A stretch of DNA of 21,240 bases from a virus. The DNA is taken from IMG/VR virus record IMGVR_UViG_3300035698_005624, positions 1-21,240 of that record. The stretch is one strand, 5' to 3'. Within the stretch, counting starts at the first letter, position 1; each line of letters starts with the position of its first letter. The notes under the pieces are model-generated. The model searched no databases and was not told the DNA's origin. It was given only the letters and a program-made list of their open reading frames with translations. The translations under genes and the position numbers were made by a program. Positions 6,880 to 14,072 of the stretch are shown in pieces.

Positions 6880-7080
6880 ATGTCAAAGACAGTTAGAATG
6901 GAATTTATAGGCGGCCAACAGGATGGGGCTATTCATCAACCACCAATGCCGCTTCCAGAAGAATACTTGTTTCCTATAGCAGAACAGATGGAGTTGAAAC
7001 GCCGCAAAAAGAAACAACATCTTGCAGTCTACAAATTGAATTCCACCAAAACAAAGTACGTTTTTGAAAGGTATGAATAG
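6880..7080 (+). CDS. Hypothetical protein, 66 aa
   Basis: Not recognised. A short basic protein starting FIGGQQDGA, a motif reminiscent of many small phage proteins, followed by a PPMPLPEEY stretch and an RRKKKQH run. The ATG at 6880 lies 2 bases after the ASCH-gene stop in a tightly packed operon, so expression is probably coupled. Confidence 0.65.
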   Translation: MSKTVRMEFIGGQQDGAIHQPPMPLPEEYLFPIAEQMELKRRKKKQHLAVYKLNSTKTKYVFERYE

Positions 7081-7089
7081 AGGCGAAGC

Positions 7090-7308
7090 ATGGAGAAATG
7101 TCCTGACCATCCGAATAGCGAGATACTACACACAGGAGATAAATTGTATTATCCGATGGGTTTTTTCGTAGGCGAGGGTTTTGTGAAAAGAAGTGTTACT
7201 GTTGATTCCCCTGCATGTTTGGCTTGTTTCATAGAGGGTCGGGGATACGGTGAAAGTCTTTTAAAGAACAAACTTACTTATTACGAAAAAGAGGTGGAAG
7301 GTGACTAA
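7090..7308 (+). CDS. Hypothetical protein with possible Cys/His metal site, 72 aa
   Basis: Not recognised. Starts at ATG 7090 after GAGGCGAAGC. Contains Cys4-Pro-Asp-His7 and a later CxxC (CLAC, about residues 43-46), which together could bind one zinc. The rest is aromatic and Gly-rich. Its end overlaps the start of the next gene by 8 bases. Confidence 0.6.
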   Translation: MEKCPDHPNSEILHTGDKLYYPMGFFVGEGFVKRSVTVDSPACLACFIEGRGYGESLLKNKLTYYEKEVEGD

Positions 7309-7612
7309 TTGGAAAACCATCCTACTGTATTTCATTCTGCTGTTGATGGCAATGGGCTGCAAGTCTACGCCAAAGCAAGAACCAGCAACGGAGGAACCGA
7401 ATAATATATTCCGCTGGACACCCACTTTTGAACAGGCGGGGGAATACCTGGTGACATTCCGGGTGAGCGACGGGAACTCTGTTACAGAAGAAACCATTGT
7501 AATCACTGTCGAGGATGTGGGCTATGACGGGCGACGGGATTGGTTGGAGGATGAGGGTAAGGTGAATCTGTATGATCTTGCAAGGTTGAAGTGTCCGGGG
7601 GAGGAGGAGTAA
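7301..7612 (+). CDS. Putative lipoprotein with Ig-like domain, 103 aa
   Basis: GTG start at 7301 with GAGGTGGAAG upstream, overlapping the previous stop. Residues 3-19 are a short hydrophobic signal ending MAMGC, with Cys20 as the likely lipidated residue (signal peptidase II type, somewhat imperfect lipobox). A Pro/Glu-rich linker follows, then residues 35-72 (FRWTPTFEQAGEYLVTFRVS, closing VITVED) match the PKD/He_PIG type Ig-like fold found in surface proteins. The C-terminal 30 residues are acidic. A surface-anchored Ig-like protein within the replication arm might act at the envelope, for example in superinfection exclusion; that is speculation from topology. Confidence 0.75.
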   Translation: MTNWKTILLYFILLLMAMGCKSTPKQEPATEEPNNIFRWTPTFEQAGEYLVTFRVSDGNSVTEETIVITVEDVGYDGRRDWLEDEGKVNLYDLARLKCPGEEE

Positions 7613-8011
7613 GTGACAAAAACTAATATCCACTTTTCAAGTATGCGGATTAACCAGCAAACACCGAGGGAGGTCTATCAAATCCTTGATGCAGAATTTA
7701 GGTTCGACTTCGATCCATGCCCCAAATATCCAAAATTTAACGGATTGCAAACAGGATGGGGGCAATCGAGTTTTGTCAATCCTCCATACGGCAGAGAAAT
7801 CGGGAAGTGGCTAAAAAAAGGATATGAGGAATTCCTTAAAGGGAAAACGGTGGTGTTTTTGATTCCGAGCCGAACAGATACTCGATGGTGGCATGACTAT
7901 TGTATGAAGGCAACAGAAATACGCTACATCGAAGGGCGGTTGAAATTCGGTGGGGCAAAATACAACGCCTCATTTCCTAGTGCTATTGTGATATTTAAGC
8001 AAGAAGACTGA
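7613..8011 (+). CDS. dam: Phage-type DNA N6-adenine methyltransferase (Dam family)
   Basis: A 132-residue methyltransferase of the compact phage Dam type (PF05869). The N-terminal QTPREVYQILDAEFRFDFDP is characteristic of this family, and the catalytic motif IV is NPPYG at residues 56-60, which flips and methylates adenine. SAM is the donor. The GTG start at 7613 follows GGGGGAGGAGG. There is no companion endonuclease nearby, so it is an orphan, most likely protecting phage DNA from host restriction or marking it for replication or packaging. Target sequence cannot be read from the protein. Confidence 0.88.
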   Translation: MTKTNIHFSSMRINQQTPREVYQILDAEFRFDFDPCPKYPKFNGLQTGWGQSSFVNPPYGREIGKWLKKGYEEFLKGKTVVFLIPSRTDTRWWHDYCMKATEIRYIEGRLKFGGAKYNASFPSAIVIFKQED

Positions 8012-8014
8012 CAA

Positions 8015-8287
8015 ATGAATCCAAAAACACTCATAGATTTAATCGTAAAATATGGCGACTTGCGGGAAACCATTGGCATGAAAGCGGTTGCAGACGAAAC
8101 CTTCATCCGTAAAACCAAGAAAAAACTGTTCTACGATCTGCAAGAAGAGGCAACCCGAACCATAACAGACCTGTCTTTAATTGTAAATGAATTAGGTAAG
8201 GAGACACAAAATGAAGGACAAAAAAGCCCGAGAACAGATGAAACATTTCATCCAAAAAAGCCATACCCAGGGGTTGACCATTGCTAG
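8015..8287 (+). CDS. Hypothetical protein, 90 aa
   Basis: Not recognised. ATG 8015 follows the methyltransferase stop by 3 bases. The first 65 residues are helical (TLIDLIVKYGDLRETIG), while the last 20-25 are Pro/His-rich and lie over the start of the next gene in another frame (77-base overlap). The weak ribosome binding site and the long overlap lower confidence. The tail may be real coding or read-through after an ancestral stop was lost. Confidence 0.5.
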   Translation: MNPKTLIDLIVKYGDLRETIGMKAVADETFIRKTKKKLFYDLQEEATRTITDLSLIVNELGKETQNEGQKSPRTDETFHPKKPYPGVDHC

Positions 8288-8423
8288 CCTGAAAGCAGAA
8301 AACGCCCGGATGCGGAAGCTGTTGGGTGAGGCGAAAGAGATGTTGGAAATGTTGGACGTGGTGGATTGTAGCGAGGGTAGTACATATCAACAATGGCTAG
8401 ATAAGGTCAATGAAACAAAATGA
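8211..8423 (+). CDS. Small coiled-coil protein, 70 aa
   Basis: ATG 8211 has a strong ribosome binding site (AAGGAG about 8 bases upstream). The sequence is helical with a Leu/Met-rich heptad segment (about residues 24-47), so a small coiled-coil. Family not recognised. Its stop overlaps the initiator start as ATGA at 8420-8423. Confidence 0.7.
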   Translation: MKDKKAREQMKHFIQKSHTQGLTIASLKAENARMRKLLGEAKEMLEMLDVVDCSEGSTYQQWLDKVNETK

Positions 8424-9277
8424 GCAAAAGTACCAATAATGGCTGGATTAAATTGCACCGGAAAATGACAGAATGGGAGTGGTACACCGACCCTAATACC
8501 TGTCATTTATTTCAGCATTTGGTTTTGATGGCCCAGCATAAAGCCACCAAATTCAGAGGAGTAATTCTACAACCCGGGCAGTTGATTACCGGCAGAGATA
8601 CGTTATCTGAACAAACGGGGATTTCAGTACGTTCTGTGCGTACTTCATTAAAACACCTAAAATCGACCAACGAAGTGACCATCAAGACGACCCGCCATTT
8701 TAGCGTTATAACTATTGTTAAATACAAGGATTACCAATACAACGAAATCCCTACTAACCAACAAAGTGACCAACAAAGTGACCAACAAGTGACCAACAAC
8801 CGACCAACAACCGACCACATGCAAGAATGTAAAGAATGTAAGAATGTAAAGAAGACTACTGTAGCCGATCTCGATTTTTCTCAAAATCATAAGATTTACT
8901 TCGACTGGGAAGGGAACTGCATACGGGGGGTCACACAGGAAATCATGGAGGATTATCACGAGAGATATCCCGGGTTGGATATCGTGGTTGGTATCAAAGA
9001 TTTTCAAGAGTGGATCCTCAACCATTGGAAACCTCTTCCCGGTCAAAAGCAACTCTGTACCAACCAGGTAGAAAAAAGCCTGTTAAAAAAATATCAGGAA
9101 ATCCGCAAATTGGATTCTAACAAAAACGAAATCAAAACATCGGCAGAGATATTCCAGGAATCTCGGGAACAGCGGGAAAAGTTGGAAGGGGGAAAAGATG
9201 CTTACCTAAAACGAATTCAAACAATACGAGAACTGCATATAGAAAACGTAAAACAAGCAAAAAAGAAAGGAGCCTGA
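8420..9277 (+). CDS. Replication initiator-like protein (winged-helix, DnaD/replisome-organizer type)
   Basis: A 285-residue protein. Residues 1-110 match the N-terminal winged-helix domain of phage replisome organizers: GWIKLHRKM..WEWY, then LQPGQLITGRDTLSEQTGIS, and a helix SVRSVRTSLKHLKSTNEVTI as recognition element. A low-complexity Gln/Asn/Asp linker (about 112-135) and Cys-containing ECKECKNVKK follow, and the C-terminal half (about 150-285) is helical and charged, as expected for helicase or DnaC-type contacts. Start overlaps the upstream stop (ATGA). The linker is encoded by iteron-like DNA repeats, so the gene likely contains its own binding sites, as lambda O does. Pairing with the DnaB helicase is inferred. 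Confidence 0.75.
   Translation: MSKSTNNGWIKLHRKMTEWEWYTDPNTCHLFQHLVLMAQHKATKFRGVILQPGQLITGRDTLSEQTGISVRSVRTSLKHLKSTNEVTIKTTRHFSVITIVKYKDYQYNEIPTNQQSDQQSDQQVTNNRPTTDHMQECKECKNVKKTTVADLDFSQNHKIYFDWEGNCIRGVTQEIMEDYHERYPGLDIVVGIKDFQEWILNHWKPLPGQKQLCTNQVEKSLLKKYQEIRKLDSNKNEIKTSAEIFQESREQREKLEGGKDAYLKRIQTIRELHIENVKQAKKKGA
8757..8849 (+). repeat. Iteron-like direct repeats inside initiator gene, possible origin
   Basis: Five head-to-tail copies of an 11-12 base unit: ACCAACAAAGTG at 8757 and 8769, ACCAACAAGTG at 8781, ACCAACAACCG at 8792 and 8803, then a broken sixth (8814). Directly after this come three copies of GAATGTAA at 8825, 8834 and 8842. Helical-turn spacing, strand asymmetry (A/C-rich, then A/G-rich) and the position within a replication initiator gene match phage origins with iterons plus an unwinding segment. 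That this is the origin is inference. Confidence 0.6.
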
Positions 9278-9281
9278 AATT

Positions 9282-9539
9282 ATGGCCAAAGCAACGAAGA
9301 AAGTAGCGAAGAAAGTCACACCACCCCAAAAGCCGGATGATGTGTATGCCAAGGCGCATGCCTTCGATGAAATCTGCAAACAGAGCGCTGAAGTTGAGAA
9401 GTGTGGGAAAAAGGCGGCACAAACCCAGGAAGCCCACACCATTGCCAAGAGTGCCTGGAAAGAAGCGGTTGAGCAACTCCAAGAACTCATTAAAACCGAG
9501 AGCCAGGAACTTCCGCTTCTGGAAGGAGGCTTCAACTGA
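9282..9539 (+). CDS. Hypothetical Lys/Ala-rich protein, 85 aa
   Basis: Not recognised. The ATG at 9282 follows AAAGGAG at good spacing. The first 13 residues (MAKATKKVAKKVT) are a basic lysine-rich tail, followed by a helical, Glu/Gln-rich body that looks like a short coiled-coil. Could bind nucleic acid through its tail. Stop and next start share a base. Confidence 0.7.
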   Translation: MAKATKKVAKKVTPPQKPDDVYAKAHAFDEICKQSAEVEKCGKKAAQTQEAHTIAKSAWKEAVEQLQELIKTESQELPLLEGGFN

Positions 9540-9739
9540 TGAGTTCAGTAGGTGAAGAATTCCCAAAAGAACAGGCGAGGGTGCGAGAGATACTGGGTTA
9601 TTACAAAGAAATTGGGCCGCCAGGTATGTTTGGAGCAATTACCATTAGGCAAAAATTGTCCCGTGCTGACAAAGCAATGGCGAGTGGTAATATAATAGCG
9701 ATTTTGCAGTCTTTCGAGGAACTTAAGGCAGTCAAATGA
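9539..9739 (+). CDS. Hypothetical protein, 66 aa
   Basis: Not recognised. GGAAGGAGG lies within the end of the preceding gene, giving a good ribosome binding site for ATG 9539. Small helical protein with an EIGPPGMFGAITIR turn in the middle; the second half (SRADKAMASGNIIAILQSFE) is a helix pair. It belongs to the same operon as the resolvase. Confidence 0.7.
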   Translation: MSSVGEEFPKEQARVREILGYYKEIGPPGMFGAITIRQKLSRADKAMASGNIIAILQSFEELKAVK

Positions 9740-9752
9740 AAAGAGCCAACTG

Positions 9753-10298
9753 ATGAAAATCTCCTTCTTTGTCCCAGGAATCCCCAGACCGGGGGGTAGT
9801 AAAACCGGGCAAACCATTACTCGCAAAGATGGATCCTTGGTAATGAACCCCAAAACTCATAAGCCTGTTGTGGTGATAAGAGATGCGGGGAAATATACCA
9901 AAACATGGCAATCGACTGTATCCTCCTTTGCGTTAATGGCCTATCGGGGAATCCTGCTCACGGGACCGGTCTATTTGTATGCTGTCTTCGTGATGCCGTA
10001 CCGGAAAGGGGATTATGGGACTGGGAGAAACGCCGGGGTGCTGAAAGCAAAGGCACCTCATTATCACATTAGCAAGCCAGACCGAGGTAAACTTATGCGA
10101 GCCTTGGAGGATGCTTTGACAGGCATTATATGGCACGATGACAGTCAGTCATGTGTTAGTTTGGGTAAAAAAATATACGGAGAAAAACCAGGTGTTCATA
10201 TAGAAATCGAAACTCTTAGCGAAAGGAATCGCGATGAAAACGACGAACAGGATTTATTTGCTGGTGCTGCTGTTGATGGTAGTGTCAGTACTCGGTAG
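9753..10298 (+). CDS. rusA: RusA-family Holliday junction resolvase
   Basis: A 181-residue RusA-type endonuclease that cuts four-way DNA junctions in recombination and before packaging. The N terminus (SFFVPGIPRPGGSK) is the typical first strand and turn. The catalytic core is KPDRGKLMRALEDALTG at about 108-124, with Asp110 and Asp120, followed by IWHDDSQ (Asp129/Asp130), and KKIYGEKPGVHIEIE closes the fold. This acidic trio and the conserved lysines match E. coli RusA. The C-terminal 25 residues are acidic and extend past the usual end because the frame runs over the start of the next gene by 65 bases. Start ATG 9753. Confidence 0.92.
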   Translation: MKISFFVPGIPRPGGSKTGQTITRKDGSLVMNPKTHKPVVVIRDAGKYTKTWQSTVSSFALMAYRGILLTGPVYLYAVFVMPYRKGDYGTGRNAGVLKAKAPHYHISKPDRGKLMRALEDALTGIIWHDDSQSCVSLGKKIYGEKPGVHIEIETLSERNRDENDEQDLFAGAAVDGSVSTR

Positions 10299-10662
10299 CG
10301 GATGCGTCTACGATGAGCAGACCGGGCAAAAGATACTGGATCCCAATGTAACCGCCAAGGTGGACGTTGTGACCAAACAGGCGGAGCCTCTGGCTATAGG
10401 ATTAACACCAATCCTCCAGGCAGTGTATCCACCAGCGGCGGCCATACTGGGAATTTTAGGATTTGCTTTTGGTGCCTGGAATAGACGCAAAGCTAATACT
10501 AGCTACGCACTCACGGAAACTGTGGTGGGAGCGATTGACGTCTGGAAGAAAGAACGGCCCAACGATTGGGTATTCTTGGAAGCCAAGCTAACCAAACTGA
10601 TCGGACCGGAAGCGGAGAACATTATTCGCAAGATGAGAGGACTCCCAGAAAGAGTAGCATAA
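10234..10662 (+). CDS. Putative lipoprotein with one membrane segment, 142 aa
   Basis: ATG 10234 has an AAAGGAA ribosome binding site inside the resolvase gene. Residues 7-23 form a signal peptide ending VLGSGC with Cys24 as the lipidation site. Residues 66-82 (PPAAAILGILGFAFGAW) form a hydrophobic segment followed by RRK. Thus the protein is tethered by lipid and may also span the membrane. Residues 90-142 are amphipathic and basic. Lipoproteins of this shape sit at the end of early phage operons, and a lysis-timing (holin/spanin-like) or superinfection-blocking role is possible; none is proven. The gene ends the left arm just before a terminator. Confidence 0.75.
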   Translation: MKTTNRIYLLVLLLMVVSVLGSGCVYDEQTGQKILDPNVTAKVDVVTKQAEPLAIGLTPILQAVYPPAAAILGILGFAFGAWNRRKANTSYALTETVVGAIDVWKKERPNDWVFLEAKLTKLIGPEAENIIRKMRGLPERVA

Positions 10663-10671
10663 TTACACCTG

Positions 10672-10725
10672 GGGGCGGCGGCTTACTCTCCTTACTCCCT
10701 CAACGAGTCGTCGCCCCTAAATTTT
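10672..10725 (+). terminator. Rho-independent terminator ending the early arm
   Basis: A 12-bp stem, GGGGCGGCGGCT (10672-10683) with AGTCGTCGCCCC (10706-10717), with two G-T pairs and a 22-base loop, followed by TAAATTTTT. It lies 9 bases after the lipoprotein stop and separates the replication arm from the packaging genes. Confidence 0.8.
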
Positions 10726-10746
10726 TCAGGGGAAAGGGGAAGGTAA

Positions 10747-10780
10747 TACTTTTGGGGTATCATATGTTACTTTTGGGGTA
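10747..10780 (+). promoter_or_regulatory. Paired 13-bp direct repeats before the packaging genes
   Basis: TACTTTTGGGGTA occurs at 10747-10759 and again at 10768-10780, identical, with starts 21 bases apart, that is two helical turns. A second, shorter pair CCGTCTAT is at 10800-10807 and 10818-10825. Between them lies AT-rich DNA (10781-10798). This arrangement suits an operator or activator site for the late operon. I see no convincing sigma-70 promoter. Confidence 0.5.
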
Positions 10781-10879
10781 ATAAATAAAAAATATTTAAC
10801 CGTCTATCCAACCTATCCCGTCTATTCTTTCATATCTAACTAACTTCCCAAAGATTTATCTTGTAATCCGTGAATCTGC

Positions 10880-11383
10880 ATGTTTATGCTAATGGTAAAG
10901 AGTAAAGATAGGGAAGATAGGCAAGCAAGAAAGATTATGAAAGAGAAGCGGAGCAAAAAACGAAAACCAAGATTCACCGACAAACAGAAACGATTCGTAG
11001 CCGAATACCTCAAGGACTGCAATGCCTTACAAGCAGCGATTCGTGCCGGCTACGATCCCCAAAGCTCTACCACCAACACTCCTAGGTTGATACGGATACC
11101 CCATGTAGCAAAGGCAATCGAGCAGGGGTTGATGCTCCAGCAGCAACGGACCGGCATAGTAGCGGACGAGATACTGGAACGGATCAACAAACAGGCAATA
11201 GCGGCAGAAGCCGACGGGGACCGGCCAAACGCTCTCAAGGCCCTGGAACTACTTGGCAAACATCTACGACTCTTTCCGAATTCGATGGAGCATTCTTTGC
11301 AAGGTGATCTCAATGTAAGTATCAAAATTACGGATAACTTTGAGGCCAAGGATGGTAGCAACAACTCAAAAGCAAAGCATTGA
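10880..11383 (+). CDS. terS: Terminase small subunit
   Basis: A 167-residue small terminase (Terminase_2 type) that recognises phage DNA for packaging. After a very basic leader, residues 31-70 (RFTDKQKRFVAEYLKDCNAL, QAAIRAGYDPQSS) form the characteristic helix-turn-helix, followed by PHVAKAIEQG and a central oligomerization helix with a KALELLGKHLRLF motif. The start is uncertain: in-frame ATGs at 10880, 10886, 10892 and 10937 all lack a strong ribosome binding site; 10880 is used as the longest and 10937 is also plausible. The C terminus overlaps the large terminase by 32 bases. Confidence 0.9.
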   Translation: MFMLMVKSKDREDRQARKIMKEKRSKKRKPRFTDKQKRFVAEYLKDCNALQAAIRAGYDPQSSTTNTPRLIRIPHVAKAIEQGLMLQQQRTGIVADEILERINKQAIAAEADGDRPNALKALELLGKHLRLFPNSMEHSLQGDLNVSIKITDNFEAKDGSNNSKAKH

Positions 11384-12758
11384 TATCGATCTGGACTGGA
11401 AATTCTCTTCCAGACAGACAGAGGCCAGGTTGACCCTGGACAGTGATGAGTGCGATGAGATGACCTACGGGGGCGCTAAGGGGGGCGGCAAGAGCGTGTT
11501 GGGTGTGCGGTGGAGTTTCCTACATTGCTGGGATGTGATTGAGAAATTCAACATTGCCCGGCGTAAATTCCCGATCCCGTTAGGGTTCATGGGGCGTAAA
11601 CAATCCACTGATTTCAGTGATACCACTCTCGAAACCTGGAAGCGGGAGGTACCGGAAGAGCTTTACCAACTGCGTACCCAGGCGAAGGAAATCGTGATCG
11701 ATAGTCGAGTGAAGTTGTGCTATGGGGGCATGGACGATCGGGAGGTGGTCAATAAATTCAACAGTGCGGAGTTCGGGTTTATCTTCGTGGACCAGGCGGA
11801 AGAACTAACCCTGGACGATGTGGGGATGTTACGGGGTACGCTGCGGTTGGGGATTGAGGGAACTCATGTATCTACCAAATGCTTATGGACAGCGAATCCG
11901 GCCCAGTGCTGGATCAAGGACGAATTCATTACCCATCCAAAACCGGGGAAACAGTTTGTTCGCTCCCTGCCTTCGGATAACCCCTTTCTGCCCGGGAGAT
12001 ACGTCGAGCAACTACAAGATGCCTGGAAGCATCGACCGGAAATCTTGCGGGCTTATCTGTACGGGGATTGGGATTCTCTGGCGGCGAACAACCAGATGAT
12101 TCGAAGCGAGTGGATCCAGAACGCATTTGACCGAGTCATACACGTACCCGGGAAGCGGATATTCATTGTCTGTGATCCGGCCCGGTTTGGGGATGACGAG
12201 ACGGTGATCTATGTGATGAATAACACCGACATCGAAGAGGAAGAAATTTACGGGCAAAAGGATCTGATGTACACGGCAAACCGACTACACTCCCAGGCGA
12301 TAAAGCACAGGGCTTCTGTAATTGCCGTGGACGAGATCGGGCTGGGGGCGGGGATCGTGGATCGACTGCGAGAGATGAGTGGCGGGAAGTATCTGGTGTG
12401 GGGAATCAATGGGGCATCCAAAGCAGTGGACACGGACAAATATTTTAATCTGCGAGCAGAGATATACGACACTGCGGCGCAGATGTTGCAGGAAGGGGAT
12501 GTGGATTTATCCTGGGAAGACGAGACGCTACAGAATCAACTTTGTACTCCCACGTATGAGTTCCGGGGCAGTCGGATGATTGTGGAGCCAAAGGAAGACA
12601 TCAAGAAACGGTTGACCCGGTCTCCGGATCGAGGGGACACATATACAATGGGATTATATTTATATAACCAGGTGCCGGATGAGAGTAAACGGAACAAACG
12701 AAACTGGAAAGATGCGTATCGCCGTGACAATGCAAGTACCACGGCTATGAGCGCGTAA
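11352..12758 (+). CDS. terL: Terminase large subunit (packaging ATPase and nuclease)
   Basis: A 468-residue motor that pumps DNA into the prohead and cuts the concatemer. ATPase: Walker A is GGAKGGGKS (40-48), Walker B is FIFVDQAEE (Asp147, Glu150/151), followed by the coupling motif region LWTANPAQ. Nuclease: RNase H-like acidic residues are Asp275 (VCDPARFGDDE), Asp327 (AVDEIGLG) and Asp426/Asp429 (SPDRGDTYTMGL). All are present, so it looks active. ATG 11352 is chosen because TGAGG lies 6 bases upstream; a TTG at 11340 is also in frame. Length is at the low end of the normal range. Confidence 0.95.
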   Translation: MVATTQKQSIDIDLDWKFSSRQTEARLTLDSDECDEMTYGGAKGGGKSVLGVRWSFLHCWDVIEKFNIARRKFPIPLGFMGRKQSTDFSDTTLETWKREVPEELYQLRTQAKEIVIDSRVKLCYGGMDDREVVNKFNSAEFGFIFVDQAEELTLDDVGMLRGTLRLGIEGTHVSTKCLWTANPAQCWIKDEFITHPKPGKQFVRSLPSDNPFLPGRYVEQLQDAWKHRPEILRAYLYGDWDSLAANNQMIRSEWIQNAFDRVIHVPGKRIFIVCDPARFGDDETVIYVMNNTDIEEEEIYGQKDLMYTANRLHSQAIKHRASVIAVDEIGLGAGIVDRLREMSGGKYLVWGINGASKAVDTDKYFNLRAEIYDTAAQMLQEGDVDLSWEDETLQNQLCTPTYEFRGSRMIVEPKEDIKKRLTRSPDRGDTYTMGLYLYNQVPDESKRNKRNWKDAYRRDNASTTAMSA

Positions 12759-12789
12759 CCATTAACTCCAAACAGGAGAGTAATTCATT

Positions 12790-13101
12790 ATGGATGATGA
12801 CGGAAGATTAGCACAGTTTCAGCAGGAATATGATTTGCTGCAAGTGGAGTTATATACCCCGAAATCGGGTAAACTTCGCAAAGGTGTCGATCCCCAAAAG
12901 GTTAAACGGTTCCAGGAGTTGAAAAACTATCTGGATGTCATGGAGGGACCGGATGGGGAAGAGACGAAGGAGATGGAGGCAGAGGTATTGGTAGAGGTAG
13001 GAGTTCCCAACGCCGAATCAATCCATGAGTTACCCTGGGATTTACAACAAAAGGCTAAACGGGAACTGCGCAGGCGGAAACAGGAAGCGAGACGTCCATG
13101 A
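12790..13101 (+). CDS. Hypothetical charged protein between terminase and portal, 103 aa
   Basis: Not recognised. AACAGGAG precedes the ATG at 12790. Charged and helical, with a coiled-coil-like first half, an acidic middle (GEETKEMEAEVLVEVG) and a basic tail (KRELRRRKQEARRP). Stop and next start overlap as ATGA at 13098-13101. No membrane segment. Confidence 0.75.
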   Translation: MDDDGRLAQFQQEYDLLQVELYTPKSGKLRKGVDPQKVKRFQELKNYLDVMEGPDGEETKEMEAEVLVEVGVPNAESIHELPWDLQQKAKRELRRRKQEARRP

Positions 13102-13319
13102 AAACGTGTCTGGCATGTGGCCGAGAGTTTAGCGTAGGAAACTATCGTGCAAGTAAAAAAACCAACTGGGCGTGTCCTTATTGTGAATTCAATAACACTC
13201 TTCGTAGTTATAATCCTCGGAAGTTGGCAAGCCTAAAAGATCGGATAACTGATAGTGGATTTCATTTAAGCATAATAAACCAAGAACAATTAAGAAATAT
13301 GGGATACAGATATAAATGA
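13098..13319 (+). CDS. Zinc-ribbon protein, 73 aa
   Basis: Cys4-x2-Cys7 and Cys26-x2-Cys29 (CLACG, then CPYC) form a textbook four-cysteine zinc ribbon. The remainder is basic and helical. Likely a nucleic-acid or protein-binding adaptor; the exact function is unknown. Coupled to both neighbours through 4-base overlaps (13098-13101 and 13316-13319). Confidence 0.75.
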   Translation: MKTCLACGREFSVGNYRASKKTNWACPYCEFNNTLRSYNPRKLASLKDRITDSGFHLSIINQEQLRNMGYRYK

Positions 13320-13708
13320 TTGCTAATTCATTAAAAACAGTACGCAGGCAGAATTCGGTGAACCGGATCATTCAGCCGAGTCCGAGCGGATTGATAACCC
13401 AGGTGGGTCCAACGCATATCCCAGTGGACGATGTGCCGTTGGCGAAACTACCGGAAGCGTTAGAGTCGTTTGAAAAGCATAAGGATCCCAATAATCAATT
13501 AGCGATAATCATTCGTCCGTCACTTTGGAAGATGTTTGATGAGGCTTTATTTCCGCTTAATGGAAAGACAATTGAAGAAACTTTTCACGAGAAGAAAGTT
13601 GCCGTGTACCTGGCTTTGCATGGATCGGCGGTGAAACGGGCGATGATGGAGATTGTGCATTACTGGCAAGATAAAGCGGTGATATTTTACGTGCATCGAG
13701 CGGAGTAA
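13316..13708 (+). CDS. Hypothetical protein, 130 aa
   Basis: Not recognised. Starts by ATGA overlap at 13316. Mixed alpha/beta by appearance, with a Pro-rich N-terminal third (IQPSPSGLITQVGPTHIPVD) and a core containing LAIIIRPSLWKMFDEALFPL and a C-terminal strand VIFYVHRAE. No signal or membrane segment. Its place between terminase and portal suggests a minor head or packaging accessory, not supported further. Confidence 0.7.
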   Translation: MIANSLKTVRRQNSVNRIIQPSPSGLITQVGPTHIPVDDVPLAKLPEALESFEKHKDPNNQLAIIIRPSLWKMFDEALFPLNGKTIEETFHEKKVAVYLALHGSAVKRAMMEIVHYWQDKAVIFYVHRAE

Positions 13709-13711
13709 AGA

Positions 13712-14059
13712 ATGGGTGACAATTTGTATAAATATTCACTTGAATCATTACGGGCAATTCAGACAACAAACGGAATTCCCGATGAATGTGATGCTGTATA
13801 TATTCTTCCCGGCACAAAAGTACACGAAAGCGGTTATATGTGCCTTGATTTAGTATTCGAGTGCGGCAATACGATGTTCAGGCTTCACGATGAATACCAT
13901 GATGCTATTTACATTATGGATGGAAGAGTAACGATAGACTCAATGCCCCCTGATGGAATATCCAGAATCCAACGAAGTACTTATAAGCTAAAAGTAGAGG
14001 ATGAGACAACGACCATAAATATAAGTTTGGGCCGTTGTTTAGGTGAGCGAGCGGAATGA
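13712..14059 (+). CDS. Hypothetical beta-rich protein, 115 aa
   Basis: Not recognised. ATG 13712 lies 3 bases after the previous stop. Beta-rich, with Cys and Tyr scattered, and a HDEYHDAIYIMDG segment. Base composition is more AT-rich than the flanking terminase and portal genes, so this block (about 13100-14060) may be a later insertion. Confidence 0.65.
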   Translation: MGDNLYKYSLESLRAIQTTNGIPDECDAVYILPGTKVHESGYMCLDLVFECGNTMFRLHDEYHDAIYIMDGRVTIDSMPPDGISRIQRSTYKLKVEDETTTINISLGRCLGERAE

Positions 14060-14072
14060 AAGGAAATTGATT

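Noticed and set aside
8757-8849. Repeats as a CRISPR array
   Set aside because: Units of 11-12 bases are directly abutting with no spacers and lie inside a coding gene; they fit iterons or low-complexity coding.
9337-9555. 72-codon frame on the + strand over the 85-aa gene
   Set aside because: Overlaps a gene with a strong ribosome binding site in another frame; its basic, Arg/Pro-rich product looks like a shadow.
11818-12099. 93-codon + strand frame within the large terminase
   Set aside because: It lies fully inside a conserved ATPase/nuclease gene in another frame and has no ribosome binding site.
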